A stretch of DNA of 64,000 nt from Embleya sp042956465 (GTDB lineage Bacteria > Actinomycetota > Actinomycetes > Streptomycetales > Streptomycetaceae), in contig NZ_JBIBGL010000022.1 of assembly GCF_042956465.1 (NCBI RefSeq), positions 62,001-126,000 on the forward strand. The letters run 5' to 3'. The number at the start of each line of letters is the position of its first letter. Within the stretch, counting starts at the first letter, position 1. The notes below the pieces were generated by a model. That model did not search any database, had not been told where the DNA came from, and was given only the letters and a program-made list of their open reading frames with translations. This document shows, one piece after another, positions 23,542 to 32,054 of the stretch. The translations under genes were made by a program, and so were the position numbers.

Positions 23542-25062
23542 GTGACCGGCTCGTGGTGGGAGCGCGACGACGGTGTCGCCTGCGATCATCCCATCCTTCT
23601 CGACCACGCGCTTGCCCTCCGCGACCGCTACGGACATGGTCCGTGGCCGGGGTTCGGCGATCCTCTTCCCGACGCCCGCCCCGGCGGTTCCCGCCCCGTC
23701 ATCGTCGGCGGCGGTGAAGACGCCCTGGTGAGGCGCGATCACGACGGCCAGGATTCCGTTCATCCTACGGGGATCGAACTCGCCGACCGTTTCGAGGACT
23801 TGCTCCGCACTCCGGATCCCGTCCGCAGTGGCAGGTTGCGGGACCTCCACGACCTCCTCGCCACCTGCTCGCCGATCGACGTCGCGGACGAGCTCGGCGC
23901 CGAAGTCCGCCGTCGCTGCTTGCCGTCCGGTGGCCTGCGCCGGTTGGGCCGGGAGTTGGCGGAACGCGGCACCTGTCGAGCCCCGGTGAAGATCGGCCTG
24001 GTACTCCTGGGCCTGGGCGGGGACATGCGCGACCGCGAACTGCTCCTCCTGCTGGGAACCTTGGACGAACTCACCCTGTACGCCGCCGTCGCACTCCACC
24101 GCTCCCAACCAGACGGGGACCAAGCCGTCCACACGTTGGCTCGACGTGTCGCCGGCTGGGGACGCATCCACGCGGTCCGCATGCTGCGCGGCACCACCGA
24201 CCCCGGCATCAGGGCCTGGCTGCTCCGCGAGGGCTTCCGCAACGCCATCATGGACGAGTACCTGGCTCACATCGCCGCGACCACCGGCGACCTGCATGGT
24301 GCCCTGAGCAATCCGGAGATCGACACCTCGCTGATGAACGGCGCGAGCGGCATTCTCGCTGCGCTCGCCGCGAGCCAGGGCGGTCCGGCACCCGGCTTGG
24401 CCGACTACCCGGACGCCGTCCCCGTGCTGCGTCGCCACGCCGACCTGGTCCAGGCCCGGACGCCCACCCTCGCCATGCTGCGTGACCTGATCAGCATCAC
24501 CGTCTTCTTCCGCCACCCGCCCCAGGACCTGCCCTGGACGCCTGCCGACATCCGGTACCTGACCGCACGCCACGAGGCATTGCTCCACGAACCCCGATGG
24601 TCGGCGCTTGTCCTGGATCACCTGGCCGACCCCCGCCGGCCCGACTTCCACCTCGCCCTGGGACCCGCCGAGTTCCTGAGCCTGCGCCCGACGGCGCAAG
24701 CCCTGGCGCGCCTGGAAACCGGACCGTCCCTGCTCGACCCGACCTGGATCCACGCCCTGCGCAACGGGGACGGCGAGCAGGCCGCACACATCCTCGCCTT
24801 GGCCGAACAACGCCTGGCCACCACGCCCCAACCCGAACGCGACCATGCCCTCCTGCTCTTCGCGCACTTCCTGCGCCACCATCCCGAACACGGCCGGCCC
24901 CTGCTGAAGTCCGCACTCACGTCCGGCACGCCCGAAGTACGCCAGGCCGCGCTCACCACCCTCGCCGGGTGGCCCACCGACCTTCTCGACTCCGACGCCG
25001 CCGAACACCCCCACGGCGCCCGGACACATCGGCAGGACAAGCCCCGAGAGACGAGCCCATGA
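23542..25062 (+). CDS. large hypothetical helical-repeat protein
   Basis: A 506-aa soluble protein starting at GTG 23542. After a polar N-terminal region the sequence is all helix, with HEAT-like pairs such as LRRLGRELAERGTC, RELLLLLGTLDELTLYAAVAL, VAGWGRIHAVRMLRGTTDPG and a final TSGTPEVRQAALTTLAGW. It has no catalytic motif. The stop overlaps the next gene's start (ATGA), so the two products are probably made together and may interact. A 12-codon frame (23507-23545) ends on the GTG start in GTGA overlap, but it has no ribosome binding site. The family function is unknown to me. Confidence 0.72.
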   Translation: MTGSWWERDDGVACDHPILLDHALALRDRYGHGPWPGFGDPLPDARPGGSRPVIVGGGEDALVRRDHDGQDSVHPTGIELADRFEDLLRTPDPVRSGRLRDLHDLLATCSPIDVADELGAEVRRRCLPSGGLRRLGRELAERGTCRAPVKIGLVLLGLGGDMRDRELLLLLGTLDELTLYAAVALHRSQPDGDQAVHTLARRVAGWGRIHAVRMLRGTTDPGIRAWLLREGFRNAIMDEYLAHIAATTGDLHGALSNPEIDTSLMNGASGILAALAASQGGPAPGLADYPDAVPVLRRHADLVQARTPTLAMLRDLISITVFFRHPPQDLPWTPADIRYLTARHEALLHEPRWSALVLDHLADPRRPDFHLALGPAEFLSLRPTAQALARLETGPSLLDPTWIHALRNGDGEQAAHILALAEQRLATTPQPERDHALLLFAHFLRHHPEHGRPLLKSALTSGTPEVRQAALTTLAGWPTDLLDSDAAEHPHGARTHRQDKPRETSP

Positions 25063-26078
25063 CCGCAATTCCGCACCGTCTGGCGCCCTACGCCTCTCTG
25101 CCCGACCGCTACGGAGAACAGCAGGTCGCGGCATCGACCGTCGACGCCCACGGACGCGTCGTCACACTGCTCGTCCCACCGGACGCGACATGCAACCATC
25201 GTGTGCCCCCGGAGCAGCACCGGCCCTGTGACGCACTGATCGTGCTCATGGACGGCAGCGACGTCCATGAAGTGCACCTGCCGGACCTCCACCTGCGCTT
25301 CCCCAGGATCGACTCGCTGGGCAGCGGTTTCGTCCTCGCCGCCGCACGCTGCCGCATGCCCTCCGGACCACCGGCGGCCACTTTCGAAGCCCTCGAAAAA
25401 GAAATCCCCCACAATGCACTCATCGTGGACAGCGACGGCACACCGCTGACGACCTTCCACGCGGGTGACGATGTCCAGCACCTGCTCACGGACAGGCACG
25501 ACAACATCTGGACCGGCTACGGCGACGAGGCCCTCGTCTGCGCGCAACTCCCCGCGAACCTGCGCCGCGCTCGCAGCTGCGCGACCACGCCTCGGCCCGC
25601 GCCGCGGACGACCATGCCGATGCCCGGTCTCGTCCGCTGGACCCGTGACGGCTCTCCCGCCTGGTACGCGACGCTCGACCCCATCAGCCCTGGCACCTGG
25701 ACCGATTGTTATGCCGTCAACGTCGGGTCGGACCGGACCTGGGCCTACCCCTACACCGGCTTCCCCCTCGTGGAGATCGACGCCACCGGCATCCGCTGGA
25801 CCCGACGGACACCGATCCCGTTCGCGTCCGCCGTGCTGGTCGGCGGCGACAACGTCGCCTTCCTCGCCGCCGGCACCGGGCCGCGCAAGATCCCGGGCCA
25901 CTACACCGTCACGCTCACCCAAGGCCGGAACGGCCCCCTCGAGACCGTGGCATCAGCCCCGCTCCGGCTCCCGGACGGAACGCGGCCCACCACATGGGCT
26001 CGCCGCACGGTCTGCCGCGACGATCAGGCCTGGCTGCAGTTTCCGGACCACCGCACCTGGTACCACATCGAACTCTGA
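25059..26078 (+). CDS. hypothetical beta-propeller-like protein, partner of the upstream gene
   Basis: A 339-aa cytosolic protein whose ATG at 25059 overlaps the stop of the HEAT-like gene. The chain is mostly short beta strands with recurring patterns (ALIVLMDGSDVHEVHL, VQHLLTDRHDNIWTGYGDEAL, YAVNVGSDRTWAYPYTGFPL, VLVGGDNVAFLAAG), consistent with a six- or seven-bladed propeller. The phrase DRHDNIWTGYGDE resembles a blade of two-component-regulator propellers. There is no signal peptide or catalytic residue set. A HEAT-like plus propeller pair suggests a scaffold complex, but no pathway is apparent. Confidence 0.72.
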   Translation: MTAIPHRLAPYASLPDRYGEQQVAASTVDAHGRVVTLLVPPDATCNHRVPPEQHRPCDALIVLMDGSDVHEVHLPDLHLRFPRIDSLGSGFVLAAARCRMPSGPPAATFEALEKEIPHNALIVDSDGTPLTTFHAGDDVQHLLTDRHDNIWTGYGDEALVCAQLPANLRRARSCATTPRPAPRTTMPMPGLVRWTRDGSPAWYATLDPISPGTWTDCYAVNVGSDRTWAYPYTGFPLVEIDATGIRWTRRTPIPFASAVLVGGDNVAFLAAGTGPRKIPGHYTVTLTQGRNGPLETVASAPLRLPDGTRPTTWARRTVCRDDQAWLQFPDHRTWYHIEL

Positions 26079-26857
26079 CCACCGGTATGCCGGGCGCAAC
26101 CCGGCGTCGGCGTTGACAAGGGAACGTCCCCGCGGTCGCGGGGCCGACTCGACTCCGGGCGCGGACACCTTGATCGGCCGTCAGGGCCTTTCGATGCGAT
26201 GTCGTCCGGTGCGATACCCGGATGGCGAAGGTGCGCCATTGCGTCCGCTGCTCTCCTGGCGTCGCCGACCATGCCGGCGCAGACGAGATTTCACCCGGTG
26301 CGCGGGAACGAAGGAGGGTTCCGGCGCCGCAGCGCGGACCGCCGCGGCCGGCGCGTCGGCGGGATGTCGTCGGGCGAGTTCCACCCTGGCCGGCGCATGC
26401 CAACTCAAGCCCCGCCGCTGCGCCGCAACCGCGACCACCAGTGGCGGTGGGTGGGCGGGCGGTGTCCAACACCGGCAGCTACATGCTGACGATGTACGTG
26501 TCCCTCCTCGTCCTGCACACCGACGGCTCGGCGATCGATCCCGGCGACGGGTAATGCGCGCTGATTCGCCGCAGCAACGGGCTCGAGGTCGGCGCGGTCC
26601 CGATGGCGACGCCGGAGAGCTCCCCCGCGGTCGCCGACGGCCGCATCGGTGCCGGGATCACCCGCGGTGAACAACCTGGCCGCGGCGTGCGCCGGTTCCT
26701 GTTGCGGCGTCAGCGCATCGGGGTCCGGCAAGGTCGTCAAGCGATCGGTACGCCATGCATGTGCCACGTGCCGGCGGGTAGTCCTGCGTTGCCTTCGGAC
26801 TCCACCGGACTCCACGGGCGAACCGGTCCTACGAACGAACAACGGGAGAAATCCATC
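26079..26857. other. long intergenic region, no gene recognised
   Basis: About 780 bases. A small hairpin (CCCCGC at 26128-26133, GCGGGG at 26138-26143) follows the propeller gene and may terminate it. Both strands carry open frames without starts, ribosome binding sites or family features. A minus-strand frame near 26480-26660 looks faintly protein-like and could be a decayed gene. The hemerythrin gene's ribosome binding site GGGAGA lies at 26844-26849. Confidence 0.45.
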
Positions 26858-27352
26858 ATGGCCGCACAGAGCGACGTCGTCGAACTGATCCTCGAGGACC
26901 ACCGGCGGATGGAGGACCTTTTCCGGCGCATGCGCAGCGTCGAGGCCGACCGGGCCGCCGCGCTGGCCGAGTTCGCCGACCTGCTCATCGCGCACGGTCT
27001 CGCGGAGGAAGCCGAGGTCTATCCGGCACTCAAGCGCTACAAGCACATCGACGACGAGGAAGTCGAACACGGCGAGGAGGAGCACGAAGAAGGCAACAGG
27101 GCGCTTCTCGCCCTCCTCGATGTCGACCGGGTCGGCTCGGACGAGTGGGACGAGAAGCTGGAGGAACTGGTCGAGAAGGTCACCCACCACGCCGACGAGG
27201 AGGAGCGCACCATCCTCAACGGCGCCCGAGAGAACGTCGCCATGGACCGCCGCGAGGAACTCGGCACCGCGTTCGTCCAGGCACGTGGCAAGTACCTCGA
27301 GGCAAACTGCGGAGCCATCGACAACGTCCGGTCGATCGTGGACGGCAAGTAG
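26858..27352 (+). CDS. hemerythrin HHE domain protein
   Basis: A 164-aa cytosolic four-helix bundle starting at ATG 26858 behind GGGAGA. Metal-ligand histidines and acidic residues of the HHE fold are visible: LILEDHRRMEDLF (first His), LIAHGLAEEAEVYP, VEHGEEEHEEGNR (paired His/Glu), and VTHHADEEERTIL (final His with Glu). Such proteins bind a diiron centre and react with oxygen, peroxide or nitric oxide species, usually in stress defence. The gene is alone; downstream is an IS5 remnant. Confidence 0.92.
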   Translation: MAAQSDVVELILEDHRRMEDLFRRMRSVEADRAAALAEFADLLIAHGLAEEAEVYPALKRYKHIDDEEVEHGEEEHEEGNRALLALLDVDRVGSDEWDEKLEELVEKVTHHADEEERTILNGARENVAMDRREELGTAFVQARGKYLEANCGAIDNVRSIVDGK

Positions 27353-27370
27353 GGTCGTGCGCCGCCTGGT

Positions 27371-27530
27371 GCCGCGTCCAGTTGAGATCAGCAGGAGCTC
27401 CGGCTGAGGCGTTGAGCCGGATCATCGCGGCGCGGAGATGGAGGCCGGTGGGGTAGCTTTCGGGGGTCTGGTCGTATCTCGTGGCGATGCCGCGCCAGGC
27501 CTTGGGTTTGTTGATCAGGCGCTCGATTCT
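27371..27530 (-). mobile_element. IS5-family transposase 3' remnant
   Basis: On the minus strand this segment encodes RIERLINKPKAWRGIATRYD followed by PESYPTGLHLRAAMI, the C-terminal signature of IS5-group DDE transposases. It is closely similar at DNA level to the end of the IS copy at 29405-30500, including the terminal GATCTCAACTGGA. The rest of the element is gone. The surrounding 27353-27742 has no gene and carries the promoter region of the esterase gene. Confidence 0.8.
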
Positions 27531-27742
27531 CGAGGAAACCCTCGAACCGTCCTGCTTCGGGGCCACTCGGAATCGCACACCACGCACCGCGCACCGCGCA
27601 CGAACTTCATCACCAGGTAGGTGAGTTCGGCCGGGCCGTCCGGCCCCGGACCCGAGTACCGACCGGACGAGCCGAAGGAGTACTCCGGTCCTGGGACCGG
27701 AGGACGATGTGCGCCGAGGCCCGGGTTCTTAGCTTGGGCGCC

Positions 27743-29245
27743 ATGCCAAACGCGACCCCGCGTGTATCGCGGGCCATCCCCGACCACCCGTCCGATCAAC
27801 CGAGTCAGCCGCTTTCGCGGGCAGTCCGGCAGGTGCTGCGTACCTTCGTGCCCCTCGTGCTGTGCGTGGGTGCGGCCGCCGGCGGGATCGGCACCGCATA
27901 TGCGGGATCGGTGACCGACACCAACCCCCCGGCCACCGCGTCGGTCTTCGCCGGCGTCGCCGCGTCCGCCGGCCCGGAGGGCGCCGCGGCCGCGGCGTTC
28001 GGCTCCCCCGAGGCGGCCCTGGGCCGGGTGGCCCACCCGCTGCGCACCACCGAGCCACGCGGCGGCCTGGCCGATCTGCGTCCGTTCGGCCGCATGGTCG
28101 GCGACGCCCGGGTGGTGGGCCTGGGCGAGTCCACCCACAGCTCGCACGAGTTCCTCACCGTCAAGCACCGGGTCCTGCGGTACCTGGTCGAGGAGAAGGG
28201 TTTTCGGGCCTTCGCCCTCGAAGCCGCGTGGAGCACCGGAGTGCGGCTCGACGCCTACGTCCTGCGCGGCGAGGGCGACTTGAAGCAGATCATGGACGAG
28301 GAGTTCCAGGGCTCCTACCGGTTGTGGAACAACGCCGAGTACCGCGATCTGCTCCAGTGGATGCGCGCGTACAACGCCGAGCACCCGAAGGACCCGGTGC
28401 GCTTCGTCGGCGACGACAACGGGTTCGCCGGTGCCCAGCTGTACGACAAGGTGGGCGCATACGCGGCCGCGGCCCGCCCCGAACTCGTCCCGCAGCTCAC
28501 CGAGCTGTACCGGGGCCTGCGGCCCGCCACCGACGCCGACACGTACATCAACGAGTACCTGTCCAAGCCGATCGCCGAACGCAGGGAAATCGCCGAACGC
28601 ACGGGCCGGGCGGTGGAACTGCTCAAGCAAAGGCCCGGCACGGGCACCGACGCCGACGCGCATGCCTGGGCCGTCCAGCACGCCACCGCGATCCACCAGA
28701 TGACCACGCTGTACGCCTTCGACTTGGACGACCCCCGAAGCATCCCCGACGCCATGACCTACCGCGACCGGAGCATGGCGGACAACGTCGCCTGGTGGCA
28801 GCGGCAGACCGGCGACAGGATCGTGCTCGCCGCCCACAACACCCATGTCGCCCTCGACACCTACGCCCCCGCCACTCACCCGAAGGTCCAGGGCGCCTTC
28901 CTCCGCGAGCGGTTGGGCAGCGGATACCTGAGTGTCGGACTCACCTTCGACCGGGGCTCGTTCAACGCCTTCGGCCGGGACGGCGGCGTCCACCGCTTCA
29001 CCGTCGGCCCGGCCGCACCCGGCACCGCCGAGCACACCCTCGACCGGGTGCGCTACCGCGACTTCGTGGTCGACCTGCGCAACACTCCGACGGAAGCCCG
29101 CGCCTGGCTGGCCGAGCCGCACACCATCAAGAACATCGGCGCCACCTACCCCGGGATCGCGGACGCCCCGCAGATCCGACTCGCGAAGACACACGACGTC
29201 GTGATCCACCTCCGGCAAGTGAACGCGGCCGGCATGCTCAACTAG
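27743..29245 (+). CDS. secreted erythromycin-esterase-family hydrolase
   Basis: A 500-aa protein starting at ATG 27743. Residues 1-50 form a long signal region (basic PRVSRAIPDH start, hydrophobic VPLVLCVGAAAGGIGTAYA, cleavage near YAG). The body matches the erythromycin esterase family: VVGLGESTHSSHEFLTVKHR carries the catalytic E-x-x-H region, AFALEAAWSTGVRLD follows, then RFVGDDNGFAG and IVLAAHNTHVAL supply further conserved acidic and His residues. Cytosolic relatives open macrolide lactones; exported members have unknown substrates, so macrolide inactivation should not be assumed. The stop codon TAG lies inside the left end of the MITE-like repeat. Confidence 0.88.
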   Translation: MPNATPRVSRAIPDHPSDQPSQPLSRAVRQVLRTFVPLVLCVGAAAGGIGTAYAGSVTDTNPPATASVFAGVAASAGPEGAAAAAFGSPEAALGRVAHPLRTTEPRGGLADLRPFGRMVGDARVVGLGESTHSSHEFLTVKHRVLRYLVEEKGFRAFALEAAWSTGVRLDAYVLRGEGDLKQIMDEEFQGSYRLWNNAEYRDLLQWMRAYNAEHPKDPVRFVGDDNGFAGAQLYDKVGAYAAAARPELVPQLTELYRGLRPATDADTYINEYLSKPIAERREIAERTGRAVELLKQRPGTGTDADAHAWAVQHATAIHQMTTLYAFDLDDPRSIPDAMTYRDRSMADNVAWWQRQTGDRIVLAAHNTHVALDTYAPATHPKVQGAFLRERLGSGYLSVGLTFDRGSFNAFGRDGGVHRFTVGPAAPGTAEHTLDRVRYRDFVVDLRNTPTEARAWLAEPHTIKNIGATYPGIADAPQIRLAKTHDVVIHLRQVNAAGMLN

Positions 29246-29403
29246 TGCCGCGCCCGGCAACGTTTGCCCCGTCGCGGTGTTCGGTGCGGTGCATCGGCGT
29301 GCCGCCGGAACGTTCTCGTACTGGAGTACTCGGACGTTTCGGCGGGGCGGCGAGGTGCCGTGCCGGGCGCCGCGACGGGGTGAACGTTGCCGGGCGCGGC
29401 ACT
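29242..29403. repeat. 162-bp MITE-like palindromic element
   Basis: The two ends are exact inverted copies for 23 bases (CTAGTGCCGCGCCCGGCAAC...) and imperfectly complementary over about 80 bases per arm, so the whole element can fold into one hairpin. It encodes nothing. CTAG stands at both ends. A shortened relative lies at 37987-38038. It probably also terminates transcription of the esterase gene. Confidence 0.85.
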
Positions 29404-29404
29404 A

Positions 29405-30500
29405 GCGCGTATCGGGTCGCGATCGATCTGTGGGATTCGTCGCCGAGGCGGTCCTGAGCTGGCGGATCGTCGTGTTGTGACGCGAGAGCAACTGACGGAC
29501 GTGGAGCGGGAGTTCATCGGGCCGTACCTGCCTATCGGTGGGTTCGGTCCGTATCCCGAGCGGCTGCGGCAGCAGTTCGAGGGCGTGATCTGGAAGTTTC
29601 GGACGGGTGCGCAGTGGCGGGAGATGCCGGAGCGGTTCGGTGCGTGGCCGACCGTGCACAACCGTTTTCGACAGTGGCGGGACGCCGGTGTCTTCGAGGC
29701 CCTGTTGGAGGGCCTGATCGCGGAGGCCGCGAAGCAGGGCGTGGTGGACCTGTCGTTGGTGAGCGTGGATTCGACCACCGTCCGGGCGCACCACGACGCC
29801 GCCGGGATGCATCTCGATCCCGCCACGCTCACCACCCTGGAGAAGGCGGCCGCCAAGGAGGGGAAGGCCCGGAAAAAGGGGGGCAGGCCGGGGGAACAAG
29901 ACGGGAACGGAGCCGGAATCGATCCGAAGCGGGAGGAACGACGACGTGTCCGGCGCCGACACAAGGTCCGACTGAGGGTTGCTCTGCTCGGGCGATCGAG
30001 GGGCGGGCAGTCCTCCAAGATCCACCTCGCCTGCGACCGGAACTGCCGCCCGTTGGCGTTCGTCCTGACCGCGGGACAGACCGCCGACAGCCCGCAGTTC
30101 GTCCCCGTCCTCGGGAGGATACGGGTCCGCGGGCCCGTCGGGCGTCCCCGCACCCGACCCGACGCGGTCGCCGGGTACAAAGCCTACTCGTCCCGCGCCA
30201 ACCGCGCCCACCTGCGGAAACGCCGCATCAAGGTGGTCATCCCGGAGAAGAGCGACCAGGCCGCCAACCGCAAGAGGAAAGGCAGCGGCGGCGGCCGGCC
30301 CGTCGGCCACGACGCCGACCTCTAAAGGGAAGGGAACACCGTCGAGCGCCTCATCAACGAGCTCAAGGCCTGGCGCGGAATCGCTACCAGATACGACAAA
30401 ATCCCCCAGAGTTACCTCGCCGCCCTCCACCTTCGCGCCGCCATGATCTGGGTCAACGCCCTCAGCCGGAGCACCCGTTGATCTCAACTGGATACGCGCC
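29405..30500 (+). mobile_element. IS5-family insertion sequence
   Basis: The element is bounded by inverted GCGCGTATC (29405-29413) and GATACGCGC (30491-30499), with CTAG at both outer junctions (29402-29405 and 30501-30504), the usual YTAR-type IS5 target. It inserted at the right-end CTAG of the MITE-like repeat. It carries one transposase gene, interrupted by a stop codon. Confidence 0.85.
29477..30481 (+). pseudogene. IS5-family transposase, interrupted by an in-frame TAA
   Basis: From GTG 29477 the frame gives the N-terminal DUF4096-type region (REQLTDVEREFIGPYLP, VIWKFRTGAQWREMPERFG) and the DDE catalytic core (VSVDSTTVRAHHD, GRSRGGQSSKIHLACD, VAGYKAYSS). At 30323-30325 a TAA follows GHDADL, where relatives have a Tyr or Phe-Lys pair. 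In the same frame the protein resumes with NTVERLINELKAWRGIATRYD and ends at TGA 30479-30481. A single base change could explain the stop. The product would lack the last catalytic acidic residue, so the copy is probably inactive unless readthrough occurs. Confidence 0.88.
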
Positions 30501-30504
30501 CTAG

Positions 30505-30922
30505 ACCGTCCGGTTCCGGCGCCCGACCGCGCCATCATCCCCACCACAACCACCCCGCCTCGAACGAGGCCACGAGCCCGGGGCACCCCGGCGGCGCAGC
30601 GGCGGACGCCGTCGGCGGCGCGGGCCGGGGCGCACGGTTCCACCATGGGTGCACCGGAGGCGGTTCGCTCGGTGTGGATCGGATCGGCAAGGACAGCCAC
30701 CGACCCCGGTGTGCGGTGTGAACCGCATTGCCGGTCGAGGATGTTCGTGTGCCCTTGACTCCGCCGTGCGCCCGGATACGGGAAGAGCGGCGCGGTGACC
30801 GCCTCCGGGCGTCGGCCGGCGTGGCCGTGCACCGGCCGTCACCCGGCCGGCCGTCCGGCCCACCCGGCAACCCACATTCGCGACCACGGATACCCACCTC
30901 GCGCCCGGGGTAGCAGCCGCTC
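30505..30922. other. intergenic region, no gene recognised
   Basis: About 420 bases between the IS5 element and the SDR gene, with no start, repeat or family match that I can support. It presumably holds the SDR promoter. Confidence 0.45.
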
Positions 30923-31924
30923 ATGAACCTGGCGACGTGGGCCGACCGGGCCTTGGACCGCACCGTTGTCCTGGGCTACGGCACCCCCGGCTACCACCTG
31001 CGCCGCCGGCTGCCGGGCTGGCCCGAGGACGGCGGCCGCATGGACGGCCGCGTCGTGCTGGTCACCGGCGCCGCGTCGGGGATCGGGCTGGAGGCCGCCG
31101 TCGGCTTTGCCCGGCTGGGCGCCTCCGTCCGCGTCCTGGGCCGAAATCAGGAGCGGGCCGACGACGCGGCGCGCCGGGTCCGCGAACACGTCGGCCCCGC
31201 TGTCGGCGGGGCAGCCGAGGCCGATCTGCGGCCCGTCGCCTGCGACATCAGCTCCCTGGCCCAATTGCGGTCCTTCACCGAGCAGTTCCTCCGCGACGAA
31301 GCACGGCTGGACGTGCTGGTCAACAACGCCGGCGTCATGCCCGACCAGCGCACCTACAGCGTCGACGGCGTCGAATTGACCTTCGCCACCCACGTCCTGG
31401 CCCCCTGGGTACTCACCGAGGCGCTCCTGCCGGTGCTGCGGGCCGCGGCTCCCTCGCGCGTCCTCAACGTCACCTCCGGAGGTCAGTACGGCCAACGGCT
31501 TCCCGCCGGGGACCCGGAGTCGGCCGACACCCGCTACACGCCCAAGAAGATCTACGCCCGGACCAAGCGCGCCCAAGTGGTGCTGACGCAGCAGTGGGCG
31601 GAGCGGCTGCGCGATGCGGGCGTACACGTGCACGCGGTGCACCCCGGCTGGGCCGACACTCCCGGGGTGCGTAGCTGGATGCCGGTGTTCCGCACCCTCA
31701 CCCGCCCCGTCATCCGCACACCCGCCCAGGGCGCCGACACCGTGGTCTGGCTCGGCCACGCCCCCGAAGCGGTCCGCACGACCGGGCTCCTGTGGCACGA
31801 CCGTCGACCGCGTCCCGCGACGTACGCCCTCGGGGCCCGGCCCGACGGCGCCGCGGCCCGCCGCGAGCTGTGGGACTACGTTTCCCGACTGGCCGCCGCA
31901 CCGACGCCGCCGACCACGGAGTAG
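30923..31924 (+). CDS. short-chain dehydrogenase/reductase
   Basis: A 333-aa protein starting at ATG 30923. A 40-residue N-terminal extension (TWADRALDRTVVLGYGTPGY) precedes the Rossmann motif VLVTGAASGIGLEAAVGFARLG, then DISSLAQLRSF, LVNNAGVMPDQ, the Ser in NVTSGGQYG and the catalytic YARTKRAQVV in the usual YxxxK position. VHPGWADTPGV completes the fold. The extension and motifs resemble DHRS12-type reductases. These genes frequently accompany the DUF1365/FAD-oxidoreductase set found 4 kb away, so this enzyme may act in the same lipid-related pathway. It converges with the anti-sigma gene across a hairpin. Confidence 0.9.
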   Translation: MNLATWADRALDRTVVLGYGTPGYHLRRRLPGWPEDGGRMDGRVVLVTGAASGIGLEAAVGFARLGASVRVLGRNQERADDAARRVREHVGPAVGGAAEADLRPVACDISSLAQLRSFTEQFLRDEARLDVLVNNAGVMPDQRTYSVDGVELTFATHVLAPWVLTEALLPVLRAAAPSRVLNVTSGGQYGQRLPAGDPESADTRYTPKKIYARTKRAQVVLTQQWAERLRDAGVHVHAVHPGWADTPGVRSWMPVFRTLTRPVIRTPAQGADTVVWLGHAPEAVRTTGLLWHDRRPRPATYALGARPDGAAARRELWDYVSRLAAAPTPPTTE

Positions 31925-32006
31925 CCGGCGATGGCACCCGTTCGCCCGCTTCGCGGCGACGGCGAGGACCCCGCCCACGCCGGCCACCGGGGCACGGCGC
32001 CCCCGT

Positions 32007-32027
32007 GGGCGGGCTCGACGCCCGCCC
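32007..32027. terminator. hairpin between convergent SDR and anti-sigma genes
   Basis: Arms GGGCGGGC (32007-32014) and GCCCGCCC (32020-32027) around a five-base loop, placed to stop transcription from both sides. Confidence 0.6.
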
Positions 32028-32054
32028 GCCCGCGCACGCGGCGACGGTGCCGGG

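Noticed and set aside
27743..29245. Macrolide resistance esterase
   Set aside because: The family match is good but the protein has a signal peptide and is exported; characterised resistance esterases are cytosolic, so I keep only the family name.
29242..29403. A simple rho-independent terminator after the esterase gene
   Set aside because: The palindrome is far too long, has CTAG ends and recurs at 37987-38038, so it is better seen as a mobile repeat that may also terminate transcription.
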